Part shown: positions 24,901-39,900 of the stretch, in pieces
How the letters are laid out: each line of letters starts with the position of its first letter
Position numbering within the stretch: the first letter of the stretch is position 1
Assembly (NCBI RefSeq): GCF_020740795.1
Contig: NC_067301.1
Coordinates: forward strand, 2,232,001 to 2,296,000
Length of the DNA: 64,000 nt
Direction: 5' to 3'
Origin: Apus apus
Taxonomy: Eukaryota; Chordata; Aves; Apodiformes; Apodidae
Translations under genes and position numbers: made by a program
The notes under the pieces: generated by a model
The model's input: only the letters and a program-made list of their open reading frames with translations
Database searches by the model: none
Told to the model about the DNA's origin: nothing

Positions 24901-27900
24901 AGAATGGACATGGGAGAGTCCAGTAAGATATTTAATCCTGGAGAGCAGAGACAGTCAAGGTCTGCACACTACTTAGTACCATGGCTAATGTCAAACTGCA
25001 GGGGTTTAGAACATCCATATTTAAAGTTGACTTTTCATTTGTTTTTAAGGAAGCCTGCAAATCTGGGGCACTCATTCTAGGTATTCTTTTCTCAACGTGG
25101 AATCTGATTTTTAAATGTTTCTAATGTTACATGTGAAAGAAAAAACCCTAAGTAGGGGATTTCAGTTAGTGCTGAGTTTCTGCTTAAAAGACAGAGGATC
25201 CTTCAGGGTGAAGTACCCCAGAAATGAGTCCTGGTTGCTCAGTAGAGCAGTCTTGGCACAGTGGTGTAAGACTTTTCCTTAAAATCCTTGGATATGACCA
25301 TTTCAGGATCCAACAGGGATGTTAACATGGTTTAAATGTCTTAATTGTACTCAAACAGCCCAGTTTTCCTGCATCTTTTTTTGGTAAATTGGAATAAGAT
25401 GAAACAGGCTGTCAAGAGCTAGAAAACATGCAACAGGGTAGAAACTAGTTCAGGCTGTTACCCAGGGAGTCAGCAAAATTAGGGACTTTTAGAAAAAGAG
25501 CTCCACAGTTGTTTGGTAGCACAGATTATGCTGTGGCTTCATGTTATCAGCAAATTCTTTGTTGTATTTGCTGACCAGAAATAGGAAATTTGAGCACCCT
25601 GAGACCTCAGGCGTGGCAGCTGCTTTTGCAGTGGGTAAAGAAGGGCTGGGTTGTTTGATTAAAACTTAGCACAGGGAGAACTGATTCAACCTGAGAATAC
25701 CTGTCTGCATGGTGTTCCACACAAATGGCATCCCTTACAGGGGTGTTATTTTCCTAACACCTCATTAGAGGTCTTTTTAAGAAAGAAATTGAAAATGTAT
25801 AGTCCTAGTGGATCTCACGTGTGATGTCCTGGATTGGTTTTTTAATCCCCTTGCCTATAGAGAAAGGAAAATCTTGCAAACTCACCCTAAGGAAGCGTGC
25901 AATGTCTTGATTAAAAAAGAGTTGCTTCCAAAGAAAAGGAATGGGATTCAGAAGTAATTTTAACAAGCACTGATGACTTGTGGTTCCTTTATTGCCTTCT
26001 TCACTGCCGCTGTACTGAATGTGGCACCACTTTAAGATACAACCAACAGAAGTCCTACCTAGTTCCCCCTCAGCATAATTTGGAGTGACCATTTTGCTTC
26101 TGCTCTATGCTGGAGGTGCTTGTTATGTTCCCCAAGCATATTTGCAGTGTTACAGTTAAACGTTTTCTCAAGATAAAGCGAGTTTAAGCAGTAGCTGTTG
26201 CAAAGGAAATAGGGCAAGAACAGTTGTCTCTACATCTTGGCATTTTTTACTCTAAGATAATAGAAGTTGACATTTTCAGAGGGAAGACTCAGTGCAGAAA
26301 GCAACTCCCATTTCCAGAAATGGGTTTTGAGGGTAAAGACTTTTACAGTAACCAAAACTAGACTACGCTCCTCAGAGAATTGTGGAGTGGTTTTTTTGTG
26401 AATCAGGGGCATGGGGGCTCTGGGGTTTTTTGGGTGAGCATCACTCCATAGAAGTGATGGGTGTGGAAATGTTACCTGCTGGAGTTGAGGGGGGGGGGGG
26501 GGTGCTGCTCTTCTGCTGGGCTCTGGGTGTAGATGGGGTGGGAAAACAGGGTGATTTGGTGATGATGTAGGGGATTGGGATCTAGGTTTTTTTTCTCTGT
26601 GAACTCCACAGTTGAAAGGCCATATGGTACTTTTTGTGTCATGACTGTTGTGTGCTGGGTGGGTTCTTGATTTTTTTTTATATAGTGCTCTTCACATTCA
26701 GAACAAGTGGAAGCAGTTTCTTCTGCCATCTTCAGACAACTTTGCCAGTAACTGTTCATAGTGTTATGTCTCCCCATAGCTGACACTTGTCCCTGGTTTA
26801 TCCCCCATCTTCCATCTGCCTAAGAAGATGTGCACTGTTATTAACTGGTAAGATGCATTGTGATAGAACATCTGTAGAGGAAAATGTGGTGGCTTTGGAG
26901 CAAGGGCAGGCAAGAGAGACTATGTATAGCAGTTCCAGAAATGAGGGAGGGGGGAAACCAAACCTGAGGCAGATTCTGGCACATAGAACATCCATGGGGT
27001 GTCGATGGAAAAAATCTGAAATCTCCTAATTTCCCTTCAGAAGATGAGGGAGGCCAACGGAAATATGTCATTGGACCAAACTGGCTTCACTGTAGAACTG
27101 GGTAGGAAAGATTCAGTGCCTTTCCCAAAACTTATCAGTCCCTCTTGGAACATCATCTCCTGTGGCCATGAAGAGGAATAAATGTAAAGGGGATTGGGAC
27201 TAGCTGAGAAGAGGGGTCATCCAGAAGCAGTGAGGTTGTACGTGGGGGTAGTTTTTCTGGCTTGGTAGGGTGGTGATGAAGGGAGAGAATCCTTTAGTGC
27301 TCAAGTCTTAGGCATCACTGCAGTTAGACCATTTCTGGTCTTGGAGTCAGGCTTGACTTCATGGGACAGTACAGTTTGAGTATTGATAAGTCATCTCTTC
27401 CAGAGGATTTCCTCTGCTCTCCCTTCACACCAGTGATGGAAGAAAGGAATTGGTTCCTTGTGCAGTGTCTCTCACCTGCAGTAGAAAGTTGCTTGACATC
27501 AGCCACAGAATTGATAATCTACCAGCTGGAATCCTGCCTGTCCCTGGTGCTGGGTGTGCTTCTGGGTTCTGCTCCAGGCAGGAAATAAAACTGCCTGTTG
27601 GACCAAGGTCAGACAGTGTCACAGCTCACCACAAAGTCTGTCCTGCTCAAACTGAAGGGTGGGGTCAATGAGATGACTGTTCTAAAGTCAGGGACTAAAA
27701 CTGAAGAGGAATTGTCATACCACACCTCCTAATAAATGCACTTCTGTAAGTGCAGCTGGTCCAGGATGACACCTACCATGTTTTCCTGGTTGGGTGTAGC
27801 ATATCATCTGAAGTAGCAGTAATCTGTTGGAGCCTTGGTCTTAGTTGCTTAGAATTCCTGGGTTCAGGTAGTTGGGTTCTTGAGTGTTCTTGCCCTTGAA

Positions 27901-30900
27901 CTGATCAGTTTCTCCAGTATATCTTCTTAACAGTGGAGTAAGCTGATGTGGAGAAGCCAGTTAATAAATAGTAGCTTTAATCCACTTTCGTAGCCTGGTA
28001 AATACAAGCATTTCAATTTCTTGATAGAGTTAATCCAGAGCAGAAACCAGAAAGTTTTTTCTGCCCTTCAGATGTCTTAAATGGTTTGGTTATGTAAGGT
28101 CTTGCTTCCATTGGGCTTAGACTTCCATTTCCTTGAGAGGAGTGTAGTATCAAATAGTATCTTGGGTCTTGTTGCTTGGTTGTGTTTCCCCACTCCCAGA
28201 AAGTGTTACATGATGCTGGTACCCTGATGATTCCTGGCCTGGGGTGGTGACTGGAGGCACTGGTGGGGAAAGGCTGTTGGAAGAAAAGTGATGGGAATAT
28301 CTTGCTCTAACCCACTTCCCCAGTTTCTTCTAAATACTGCTTGTTGCAGAACCTTCTGCCACCTGTAACAAAGCTCTAGGATCCATAATACTTTAATAAT
28401 TCCTGTAATTTCTGGGTCAGTGAACAACCCTAATAGTTGGAACATTTCTATTGGACTTGAGTCTGTACAAAGCAGCCTTGAGGTGCCACATGGGGAAAGT
28501 TACCACTGCAGGGGTGCACAGGAAGACTAGTGAGAGCTGCAGAGCTTTAGCATCTCCATCTTATTGGGGCCATGTAGCTCAATCTTGAGGAGTAACTTAA
28601 TTTAATTCCACCTCAGGTAAGCTCTTCGCGCATGTATTTATCTTTTCATTTGCTTTTCTTCATAGATTTTGAAGTGATAAACAGTTGCCAGCTTCTGTTC
28701 TGAGCTGTCATTCCAGTGGTTGGTGGGATAGTTTCTGCATCTCTGTAAACCACTTTGGAATGTTTTATTTTAGGTGTGTTTGGGGTTTTTTGTTTTATTT
28801 TTTTTGGTGCTTTGCAAAAGCTAAAACTGGTGGAAATCGTGGCCTGCTGCATGTTGGGGAAAACTTCTTTTGAATGCAGGTGCAGCACAAGTCTCATTTT
28901 CTTTCTTAACGTGTCTTTCCAAGTGCTTTAATACTCCTAGAAATAGAGTGAAGGAAGGAGGATGGAAAGCAGTGATTAAACTGGATTTGAGCAGTCTTCT
29001 AAGGGACATTTCTGTGAAGCTGCACATTTCCAGCCATGAGCTGAATCTAATCACTTTTTTGCTCCATTAAGGATCAGAGATCAAACCACAAAACCTCAAG
29101 CCTTTCAAAGGCAGCAGTTTTCAGTACTTTTCAGTTTGGCTTCTGATCAGACTGCTATAAAGCACATTAAAAAGGAAATACTTAAAATTATTTAAACGTA
29201 CGTAAAACATCTTATGTGGATGTTATTTTCTCTGTATTAGAACTTCAAGGACATGGTAGGAACTACAGACTCCAGTCTGATATTAAGTGTTTTTCAGCAT
29301 ATAAAACATCGTCTGCCATCCTGTCTGTCTTCTAGGTAGTCTGTGGAAAGTTTCTTTCCTTACCCAAGGTGAGTCACTAAATTCTGGCCATCCACGTAAG
29401 GGATGCTTGTCCATACTTTTTTTTCCCCTTAGATTGATTCCAGAGCAATTTCCATCCTAGGGCAGTGACTGTGATACCTTCAGCTGGCCTTAGTGCTGGG
29501 ACAGTGAAACCTCTGTGTCTGACTTCTGGGGTTTTAATGCCACTTTTCTTGGGTGTGCAGGAGGCCAGTGAAGACATTTACCAGGTGGTCTGAAGGCAGC
29601 TTTTCACACAAACTCGGCAAATATATGTTAGCCCTTCTTTGCTCTTGTATTTGTAACTGAAGATACTGAATTTTTTGCCAGAGCAATTTCTCTTACAGGG
29701 TTTTCTGCTTGAGCTTTGTGTGTGGACTGTTAGTGTTATGTCTGCCACCTTTTCAATTGGTAGAGTTTTTAGGTATAAATCACACTTGCTTCTCTTCAGG
29801 CCAGCTTAGCATTCTCTTGCTGCCAGCATTGCTTCCTGCCAAAGCTCCAGCAGCTCTCCAGGCAATTGATAGTTTCTACCTTTAACAAAGCATCTAGAAC
29901 CTTGTAGCAAACCCAACAGCTTAGGTTACAGAATATAGTTTTGAAAAAAACCTACTATTTCATTTACTGAGAAGAAATAAATCTTCCTAGTTTTGGCAAT
30001 GAATTTTGATGCTTTTAATTCTAGAGTGATCAAGTTATATTCATGTCAGACAAGTCTCAGTGCTTTCAGGTATGGAAGAGCAAGGGAAAGTTGATTCTTC
30101 ATAGTTTTTGCTTAATGACTCTGATCTTAAAATTTTCTCAATGCTGCCAAAGGTGCAGATCATAGAAACTGAGTGAACTGGGCCAAGTTTTTTTCTGATG
30201 ATCTACATCTGAGATGGTTTATGTGTCACCTGCTTCTGTGAAGCATTTTTAAACCTCACTGCTGTGCAGCTTGTCCCATGTCCACATAATATGGCATGAA
30301 AGATCTTTCAGCTACTTACAGGGGAACATTTTGAAAACTTCTAACAAAAATGCAGGATGTGTGGGAAACTCTGGATGCATTTGGAAGCATGAACAATAAC
30401 CCCCATCTTGAAGGAGGGAAGATCAGAAAAATGTGGCAGGTAAGAGAGACCTGAGTAACATGGTCATTGTTACCATTTTATGCTGGTCATAATCCTTGTG
30501 CTCTTTGAGCACCCAGGGTTGTGCAGGGATGTGCTGCAAGCACTGGCAGAATTCTTTGGATCACAGTGTTTTGTGCAGGATGGTCTATATCCTTCTGTGT
30601 ATTCCAAATATAATTGTTCTGGCACTTGGGGTCCTGGTGTGTGCCTGGTTCTTACTTTCCATCTCTGTAGAAACAAGTTGGCTGACACAGCTGTATTTAT
30701 AAACTCCCCCTCATTATAGAGAATAGTGACTGTTGTAGTTGGAAGATCTTATTCATGTGCTGCTGGTGTCCATGTGAGAATGTCTGGAGGGCTTCATACC
30801 CATGACAGCTCCATCAGCCCCAAGAAATTCATAGACATGAGAGCTCTGCTAAAAGGTCATCTGCAACAAACTTCCGAGAGAAAGTCAGCAAAAGAGGGAA

Positions 30901-33900
30901 TCTGATAGAGATAGAAATACACATTTAAATGCTCACCTTTCCTAAATGTGATGCTGTTCCTTTGTAGGATACTTATTTTTGACTGCTTTTGATACAAGAT
31001 AGTGAAAGAAGTGTTAAACTTGGAAGTCGTATTAATGACTGAAGTCCCAGTTTTCAGGATGTGTGAAGGAAATTCAGCCTGTCCTGCTGCCACGTGGCTC
31101 ATTGGCTGAGCACAGGTGCCATTTCAGGACAAAACCCAAAGTGATTAAGGTGCTGGATTTTCAAAAGAAAGTTGGGGTGGGGTAAGGAGGGGAAGGTGTT
31201 CTGGCTTTATTGCTGCCCAGTGACAGAACTGGCAACACCAGGATCCTTGGAATTTATTACAAGAATAGACACACATTTAAGGACCAGTGTGAGAAGAGCT
31301 TATTGTGAGAAGTGTTAACCTAAGGCACCCAAGTTACGTGCTTGTGTGGAATTGTTGGTTAGTCAGGCTGTGGAGTAACCACATCCCTCTGTTCCTCAGT
31401 TCCTGCCTTAGGGGTGTGCTGAGGAGGGGCTGCTGCAGACCTCACCCAGCCTCCTTCCTCTGCTGCTGATTAGAAGTGGCCCTGCTGTCTTGATGAAGAG
31501 GTGGCCCTGCTGTCTTGGTGAATGTGTTCTCGGGTTTCCCAAAAGAGTTGAATGAAACAGCTTAATTGATTTCAGTTTGGTAATGCGTGTGCTTTGCTTT
31601 ATCTGAGTTACCCCATCCAGGCAGAACTCTATTCAGTTGAAAATTACCTTGGGAGTTCTGCAGTACAAAGCAATGACAACAACGGAAACCAATTTGAAAA
31701 TAGTTGTTGCAGACCCAGTTTCTCCAGGACGTGAGGTGGGATGACTAATCCCTGGCTCACAGGCCTCTCCTCACAGCCACCTCCCAGTTCTTCCCTCCAC
31801 CCGATCCTACCACACTCGCTGCTCATCATTTGAAATCTGGCACTTGTCTCAAACCTGGGAAGAGCATCCAAAAGTAATGTGAAATACTTCTGAATCCTGT
31901 TATGATTCCCTGCCTCTTGCCTGCTGATCCTGAGAATGGTTTCTATATTCCTCTGTTATGTGTCCATGTCACATACTGGACTTACCAGTAATTGGAGCTC
32001 TCTTGTCCAGTGACCAAGGCTGTAGATTCCAGCAGTCACAGACTCCTCTTGAAGCACGTGCTTGGGTGAAGTCATCGTAGTCAGATGTGCCTGAAGTCTT
32101 CTTGTTGTGTTCTGTCTTTGGAATCCTTGTCTTCCAGGTAGTCCCTTCAGCATGTCTGTCATATCCTTTCTCCAGCTCTTTGGCAGTGGTCTTTGCTCCC
32201 TTTCTTTCCCCCTTGACAGCTTGTATCTACCCAGGTTGATCCTCAGATACAGTTTCAGCTGTTCAGCACTGACAAGTCATTGTCTAGAACTTGAGCTAAA
32301 CTGAAGATCTTCCATCTTCCAGTGATGTGTGGGCCTGTAGCCCTCAGCTTTTGGGCTCAACTAGATGTGAGGAAATGAGCATGGCCAACATGTTGGACCA
32401 GCCTCTGGGAGTGTTTTCAGCTGGGTTTATCTGTGCAGCTTGGAAGTGCTGTGCAGTTGTCCTTAGCAATGAAAACCAAGTAGCACTTCAGCTCTTTGCA
32501 AGTTGTTCATGCAGGCACAAATGTTACCAGAAATGCTATTTAACCCAAATTAGTATTTTTGTGATAATTTGGATGTCACCTTCTCAGTGTTAAGACTATA
32601 AGTTACCCAGTGCCACAAATTACTTAAGAACAAGCTCTGGTTTGTACTAAACCCACCCCATTTCAGTTCCCAATGACAGCCCGTTTGGCCTCTGGGTATG
32701 GAATGCAGGCAGTTCCTCTTGCAGGCATCATCACAGTTCCTTGGAAAGTAGAACTCCTGGTGCTGGTGCCCATTTTTAGTCCTTTAATTCCCTGTCAAAG
32801 GAAGTCATTCTGAAGGGGAAGAAGGTTGGATAGTCTCACCATCCCACATGCCTTTAAGGAAGTGTCTAGTTACCAGGCATTTTTCCCAGCAAGGTTTGAC
32901 ACAAGAAAGCTGCTGTTTATGATACAGATACTAGTGAATAAATTGGTGTGGAAAAGAGACCTGCAGAGGCCATTCATACTGGTGTGGGAAGTAGCCTGCT
33001 CTGCTGCTGGTTTGTCATGCAGAAGAGTTGCAGCATTTGAGGCTGATGGAGGCTGCACCAAAGTCAATGATCAGCCTGTCAGGTTTATTTGGAGATGTAG
33101 CATCTTCAGGACCACGACTGAACCACTGCTGAAACCTCCCTGCTGAATTAAAAGAGCATTCTGATTGCAGTTGGACACTGGGACCAGCAGGACAATAATG
33201 TAGTGGGAGCCAGGACTCATCTGGCTGTGTCCAACTCTGGTTTCAGTCCATTCCATTTTCCTGAAGTTCTTACTCAGATTTCTGTTATCTTGTGTCTCAG
33301 AACTGAGATGGGAGGTGGAGGCCCCATCATCCAGTTTTTTACTGGAAAAAAAACCCCTGCCATTAGCTAGATATCTTCCCAATGAAGTTAATAGCTGGTC
33401 TTGATTCCTGCTGCTCTGGGGGAAGCAGCAGTGACCTGTGCTCTGACAGATTGAATGTGGCTGCTGCTGTGCAGTTGCCTCTTTCAACCTTTAACTGTCT
33501 GATCCTGGGATTTCCCAAAGCCTCCTGTTTTTTTCTTTGCTAATCTGTTGCTTTTTGTCAACCTCAAGTGCAGGTTCTCTAAATATAACCCACAGCATTT
33601 TCTGTGCAGACTATTACATGCTGTACCCTGGATCTTGCCATATGCTTTGTGCCCTCCCAAGAGTATCTGGTTTTCTTTCATGCAAATAAAACTTGATTTT
33701 CTTCTGTGATTTTCTGCAAGCTTGTTTGGTGATAGAAATGCTCAAGTTGCAGCCAGTTTTCTGAGCTTTCTTCTTGCTGTCCTCTTGAGCTTCTGCCTGA
33801 GAAATGTCTTCAACATCAAATGTTGATGTCTGGAAGTGCTTGGAAGGTCTGAGGCCGGGTCAGGTGTGATGCACAGATAGCACTTGGTGCTGGAGGGGAG

Positions 33901-36900
33901 GGGGGCAGGATTGTTCTTAATGGAAATTTAAATCTGATGCATTTAACTCTTCTAATGTGAATTATTTAGTACTCTTTCAGGTGCTGGCAGTCTACTTTAA
34001 TATTGATGTATTGAGGAAATTATCTCAAGGTACTTCTTTAGGGAATATGACATTTTATCCAGGAACTAGTCACCAAAAAAAAGGCACTATCCCTGTAGAG
34101 AAATTCCATGTCTCCATGTCAGTTTCCTGCTAACTTCTGCTGTGTGGTGTGAAGAGGGGAATGCTTAGACTCCCTTTAATTCTTCATAGACAAATTTACG
34201 AGTTGTAAAGACCATCTTTAGTTTCCTGAAAAGTTGTCTTCTGAAATAGCACTTGGAATAACTGATCTTCTCAAGTATGTCTAAACAGAGGAGTGAGTGT
34301 ATTGTTCACAGGCATAGATAGGGAGAAAGCACTAACACTTGAGTCATTAAAAAATAAATCCCCCTATGAGTGATGGCAATTCCTACAAGCAACAAGGCTG
34401 TGTCTTTTGGAGGAACTCAACTTGTACTCCCGCATCTCCTTTTTTTATGTCAAGCCTTTCCATTACTGAGTTGTCGCGCATAAATTTCATCACATTTTGG
34501 ATCTGCTTAGCATAGTTATTCCAATAAAAGTGATATCTGAGTTGGACTCACTGTAAAAATGTGATGGATTTACTGTCCCAGCAGTTTGCAAGTAGGTGAA
34601 GGGCTCTCAGATACATGGAGAGAAGCTGAGTTGTGAGTGTGCATTGGGAACAGTCATGCAGATCACACCCCCTGCTTGCCCAAAGGATGCTGTCTTTTCC
34701 AGGTGAATGATTTCAGACAGCCAAATAGGAAAGTGTCCTCAATCCCAGCTGCTTATTTCAGTCTCCTTTTATAGGCAGATGGACCGTTGGGGAAAAAAAA
34801 AAACCACAACCAACAAAAACCCCCAAACTAGCTGGAAGTTGGCAGCAGCAGGTTTGCATGTGTGAGGCAGAAAGCCTGAGTGTGTGGGATTTGGGATGTG
34901 CGTAATTCTGTCTCCAGGCTCAGGCAGCAGAGCTAGGGGACAGATGCCAGCAACGTTTTATCCTAGAAAGGGAAAAAAGAACCCAAAAAAGTGTGTGGGA
35001 TGTACATTTTATTATTTATTTTTTTTCCTGGAGCCGCATGATGTAGAGATGAGGGCTGTGCAGCCCAGCAAGGGCTCCCAGCTGCACCCAGCAGGGCAGG
35101 CAGGTGTTGATGAGGATTTTGCAAATCTTGCAGTCACTGTCACGCTCTGCAAATAACCAGAGGTCTGAAGTGGCTTCAGGAAAGTGGATTTTTTCCAAGG
35201 CTGACAAAGCCAGGGGTGCTGTGGGGAAGCAGTGGGTTGCTAGAGCACAGGAGCTGCTTGGGAGGTAGCTCTGGGCTGTTAAGGATTATTCTTTAATTAT
35301 ACGGGGGGAGAAATCTTCTGGGGAGGAAGAGTGGTGAAAGGCTTGGGGGTGGCCTGAAGAAAAATGAATTAGAAGTCAGTTGGCTGAGGGAGAATGGGCA
35401 AAGATGCATTTGTGATAAACAGCTTGTTCTGTTTGTGATTCCAAATTGAAATTCCCTTTAGTCAAGTGGTTAAAGTGTGATGATACAGACACGTAAGAAC
35501 TGAACAAATCTCCCATATAAAGTAGAGTCTTGGAGATAGAAAGATGGGTTTAATTTTTAACATAGCTTAAACACTTGAAAGACTTAAAAGCTCTGGAGGC
35601 TGTTTGCTTGGAAACTGTTGAGGAACACTTTGAAGCCCATAGATGAGCAGGTGTAGGTCTTGCTGCTGAGGGCAGGAGAACTGGGGATACCAGAGAGCAG
35701 CTGCAGAAAGGTAGGCAGAAAGGTGCTGCCCTTTTGTTACAAAGGACTAAAACTGTTCTGAGGGAAGAATTAAAGTACCTGCTAGGTGTGCATATGAGTT
35801 TTTCAACACAGAAATAAACCAAGATGACCTCTTACATATTTGCTATTCATGATGGAAATGGTTTTGGTTTTTTTTTGCTCAGAATCCCATTGTCAAGAAA
35901 TTATAGATTGTTATCCTTGCTGCAGTGCTAATGGAAAAATACCTGTTTGGATGGTTAAAAATACTGCTGCTTCCAAGGAAGGAAGGGATGCATCCATATC
36001 CAGACCTTTTAAATCCTAATTTACCCATGAAACTTTGCCTTCAAGAGGGAGTTTGGTTTGAGGCAAGTGAGCAGAGAGATGTGATAGTCAACCCTGGTGT
36101 GCTCCTCATCAAACTGCATGTCCCAGAAGGCTGAGAAGACAGTGGGATGGGTGAATCCTGCCTTGAAGGGGATACAGGGTGTATAAATTTGAGCCTGAAG
36201 GTAACACAGCCGCATAAATATAGCTACCCAGCAGCATAACAGATTCCTTTCACACAGTGACTAAAGTTCTGACAGGCATCAGATCAGTGTTTTGCTTCAT
36301 TCCCTTTTATATATCTTGGGTATTTTTAAATAATGATGCTTCTGTGTTTAATTTTCTTTGGGAGTTGGGTGGTGTAAACCTGAGGCCTGAGAGGACACCT
36401 GCAGATGTGCAGGTGACACCAGAGACCCCCCATGTCAGTGACTTTCAAGACAGAGTGAGGGACAGGGACTTGAGTAAATGTGGGACACTCTGCTCCCACT
36501 AACAGCTCAGCCTGTGTGTTCTAAACATGATGGGTATAAAAATAGTTGCCCAAGAGAAGTTGTCCTTCTGAGGAACTCTGCTTTCATGAAGGCTCTTTAA
36601 AGCTGTCTCTGCCATTGTGGTGACAGTGACAGGACTCCAAAAACTAGAAGCTGCACGAATTACCCTGGTAGGGGGCCATGCTGCCACCTTAGGAGTCTAT
36701 TCAGTGGTCACTGATCCCTGTATTTGCAAACAGAAAAAACCTTTTTTAAAGATACAGTAATAACTTATGCTGATCATTTCCTCAAAACCATGACTTTCAT
36801 TAAAGTAAAGGTACTTAACTCAAGTGACTTCAGATACACACAGAATGGGATTTTACACATGTTGGACAGAAATAAGAGAATCAAGCCACGACCAGAAAGG

Positions 36901-39900
36901 TTCCAGAACTGCAAAGATGTTTTTGATTTGATCCTAACGTGTGAAGAAAGAGTCTATGATCAAGTAGTAGAAGGTAAGGACCTTGAACTGATAAACCAAG
37001 TTAACTTTGAGTGCTTTTTCTTCCCCTTCCCCCTGAAGTCCTTCATAAATCTAGACCCATCTCTGTCTCCTCTGCCTGCTGCTGCTGGGACACCAGCAGG
37101 GACAAGAGCTCACAAGCCATTGATGTAGCCTTGATGTACCAAAGGAGTGATGGGTCGGTAGTTATTTCTGAAAGATGCTGCTGTTGGCAGCTACACAGAA
37201 TGTGTATGTATAGTCATTGTAAGGGCTGGCATAAGGAATTAGCAAGCATTTAGAGGAACTCCAGTGCATGGTTGGTTTCATAATGCTCACGGATCTGGAA
37301 GACTAGCAGTTTGTACGTGCTGAGCATTTTTGCACCCTGGGTTGGTGGAGAAGCAAAAGTCTAAGCTGTCTTCACTTCCCTTTCCCTCTCTGCAGATGAC
37401 TTCTTGTGACCTCCCAAGCAGTTTATCCACCATAAATGTCTCCTGTGCAGGTGGAGAGACTGTTCTGGAGCCTGGTTACCACTGCAGGCATGCTGGGAGT
37501 TTGCCCTTAAATGAGTCAAAGTGAGATGAGCCAGAGGGATCTCAGCTGGGGCTTGGGCTGTGTGAACACAGTGCAGCAAGCTTGGTGTGAAAGTCCTGGG
37601 GCTTCAGCAGGGACTCAGTGAGCTCCTGGCAGAGACCCTGTGTCTGCTGGACATGAGCTTGTGGGAGGTTTAAGGGTTTCTTTTACATTGAAAGACCAGC
37701 CAACTGAATGAGAGTCATACACAGAATTTAAAAGGCCTTCTCAGTCTGCAGTGGTTGTGGCACAGGCATTTGTGTCACGACACGTTTGGGCTTCTGCAAG
37801 CTGAGCAGCTAGTGTTCTGAGTGTTGAAGTGTTTGAATTGTGTTGGGAAGTTCTGAGAGCAGCTGCTCTGGTCCTCGAATGGATCTTCAGCCAGTTCAGC
37901 ATGTCTCGTGGAAAGAAGCTTTCAGGTAGATGTTTTAGGAGAGGATCCTGAGGAAGGGAGAGGAGGAGCAACCTCTTGCTAATTTGAGCATCTCTCTGTC
38001 TTCATGGTAGTGCCCCTCATACTTGACCAGTGAAAGGAAGAAGGTTTGAATGCCAACACAGGACTCTGGGTGTGAAAGCTGAAGTTCTAAAATGGCCTCA
38101 ACAGGTTTGCCAGAATGAAGCTGCAGAAGGGGACTAGGAGAGAGCAACTTGTAGGTTAAAACCTGTAACAGGAAGGTTGTATTAGAGAGGCATAACAATA
38201 ACATGTAGTAGGAGGAGGATCCTTTGTTCTGCCCTCCTCACCCCTTGGTAATGGGAGTAACACATTAACCCTGGGGTTGTCTAATGTGACTTGAGCTCAA
38301 CCTGCAGCTGAACTTTCAGAGGGATGGATGTACAGGGCTTTTTTTAAGAATGGGCAAGTAAAGCTCCAGGTGAGGGAGCCCAAAATCATTCTTGACTTTG
38401 AGGATGTGGATATTTAAATACTGTCAGAGTAAGGTGAGCAGGAACTTTTCTTGACTGGGGCAAATAAACAGTCTAGACTCTGAATTCTTTTTGTTTCCAA
38501 AATCCATCCCTTGTTTTTAAAATAAGAGGGACTGTGGTTTATTAAATAAAGCATTTTCTAAAGACAAGTTTGGAGAAGGCAGAGGTGGACAGTGTCTGTG
38601 TGTTTCTAAAAATCTTACGAATACTGAGTCAAAATCTGCTCCCATTCCACCCAAATTTTTACTCTTATGTGTGTTCTGTTTTCAACTAGATTTAAATTCC
38701 AGGGAGCAGGAGACGTGTCAGCCAGTACATGTGATCAACGTGGACATTCAGGATAACCACGAGGAGGCCACCCTGGGGGCTTTCCTCATCTGTGAGCTCT
38801 GCCAGTGTGTAAGTAGAGATAGGTCCTTGCCTGGAGGTGCCTTGGACCCACCTGACTGCACAGGGTCCCTTAGTGCTCCTTCAAGGTGCTTCATCCTGCA
38901 GAAGTTGTTTAGTCTGTGTCAAGATGTGAAAGCTTCTAAATTCTTGTGTTTGGAGCTGTTGTGCACATGGATGAATTGTAACTTGAGTTCATGGCTTCCC
39001 AACTGGACTCTGTGTGTTCAAAACCAGTGCATGGGTAGTTCCTGAGCCCAGCACACAACCCTTGCACCTGGGGAGCCCATGCTCAGGAAACAGTGTTCAT
39101 GGCAGAATTCGTTTCAAAGGCAGTTGCAGTATGTGGGATTGAAACATCAGAGTTGCCTTCTGGATCATGATGTACTTGAAAAACATCCTGTGTAGGTGTA
39201 TTTCATAGTGCCACCCTGGTGTGTGGATGGTGTGGAAGATAAAGCTGATGCCTTTTGTCATCCACAGTCAGGGGCTCAGCCCTGGAAATAGGACTGAAGG
39301 AAGCTGCACTGGTAACAGTCAATGGAACTGTCAAGAGACCAGAGAAGGATCCTTGTCCTTTTATGGAGTTCACCTATTCCAGTGTGGGAACAGGCAATTT
39401 TTTTTTAAACTCCAGCCTGTGTGATCTATTCTGGTCTTAAATCCTTTCTAGATTCAAAAAGCCTGAGAGGGTTCAAGGAGTTGAAATTCTAGCCATCTGT
39501 TCAGTGTGGTTGTAGCTTTTCTGGAGCTCCTGTTTGTTCCCCTGTGAGGATGGATGTTGCCTCCTCAACAAAGTAGCAGCTAAAGTGCTGGTTCAGTGGG
39601 TTGGAGAAGGAAGGGTAAGCAGATAAACATGGTGTGGGATAGATGGACCCTTGGGAATGCTGGGGAGCTCAGCAGAGCACCCAGTGCTGCACTGGTTGGT
39701 ACAGCTTTAGGTTGCACAGTGAGCCCAAAGCATGGAAAATTAGTAGTTGTATTAACTGCATGGTATCCTTGGAGTCTGGTTGCTTAGTATCTTTTCTCTT
39801 CTAGATACAGCACACAGAGGACATGGAAAACGAAATAGATGAGCTGTTACAGGAATTTGAAGAGAAAAGTGGAAGGACTTTTCTTCATACTGTCTGCTTT

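Larger units (their letters stand above)
24330..36833. other. SSU72: SSU72 intron 2 (12.5 kb)
   Basis: Contains a small CR1 scrap at 24855-24896, a 12-base poly-G run near 26490, and a tandem pair at 31476-31522 with 25-bp spacing (GTGGCCCTGCTGTCTTG repeated). I see no coding gene inside it on either strand. Confidence 0.6.
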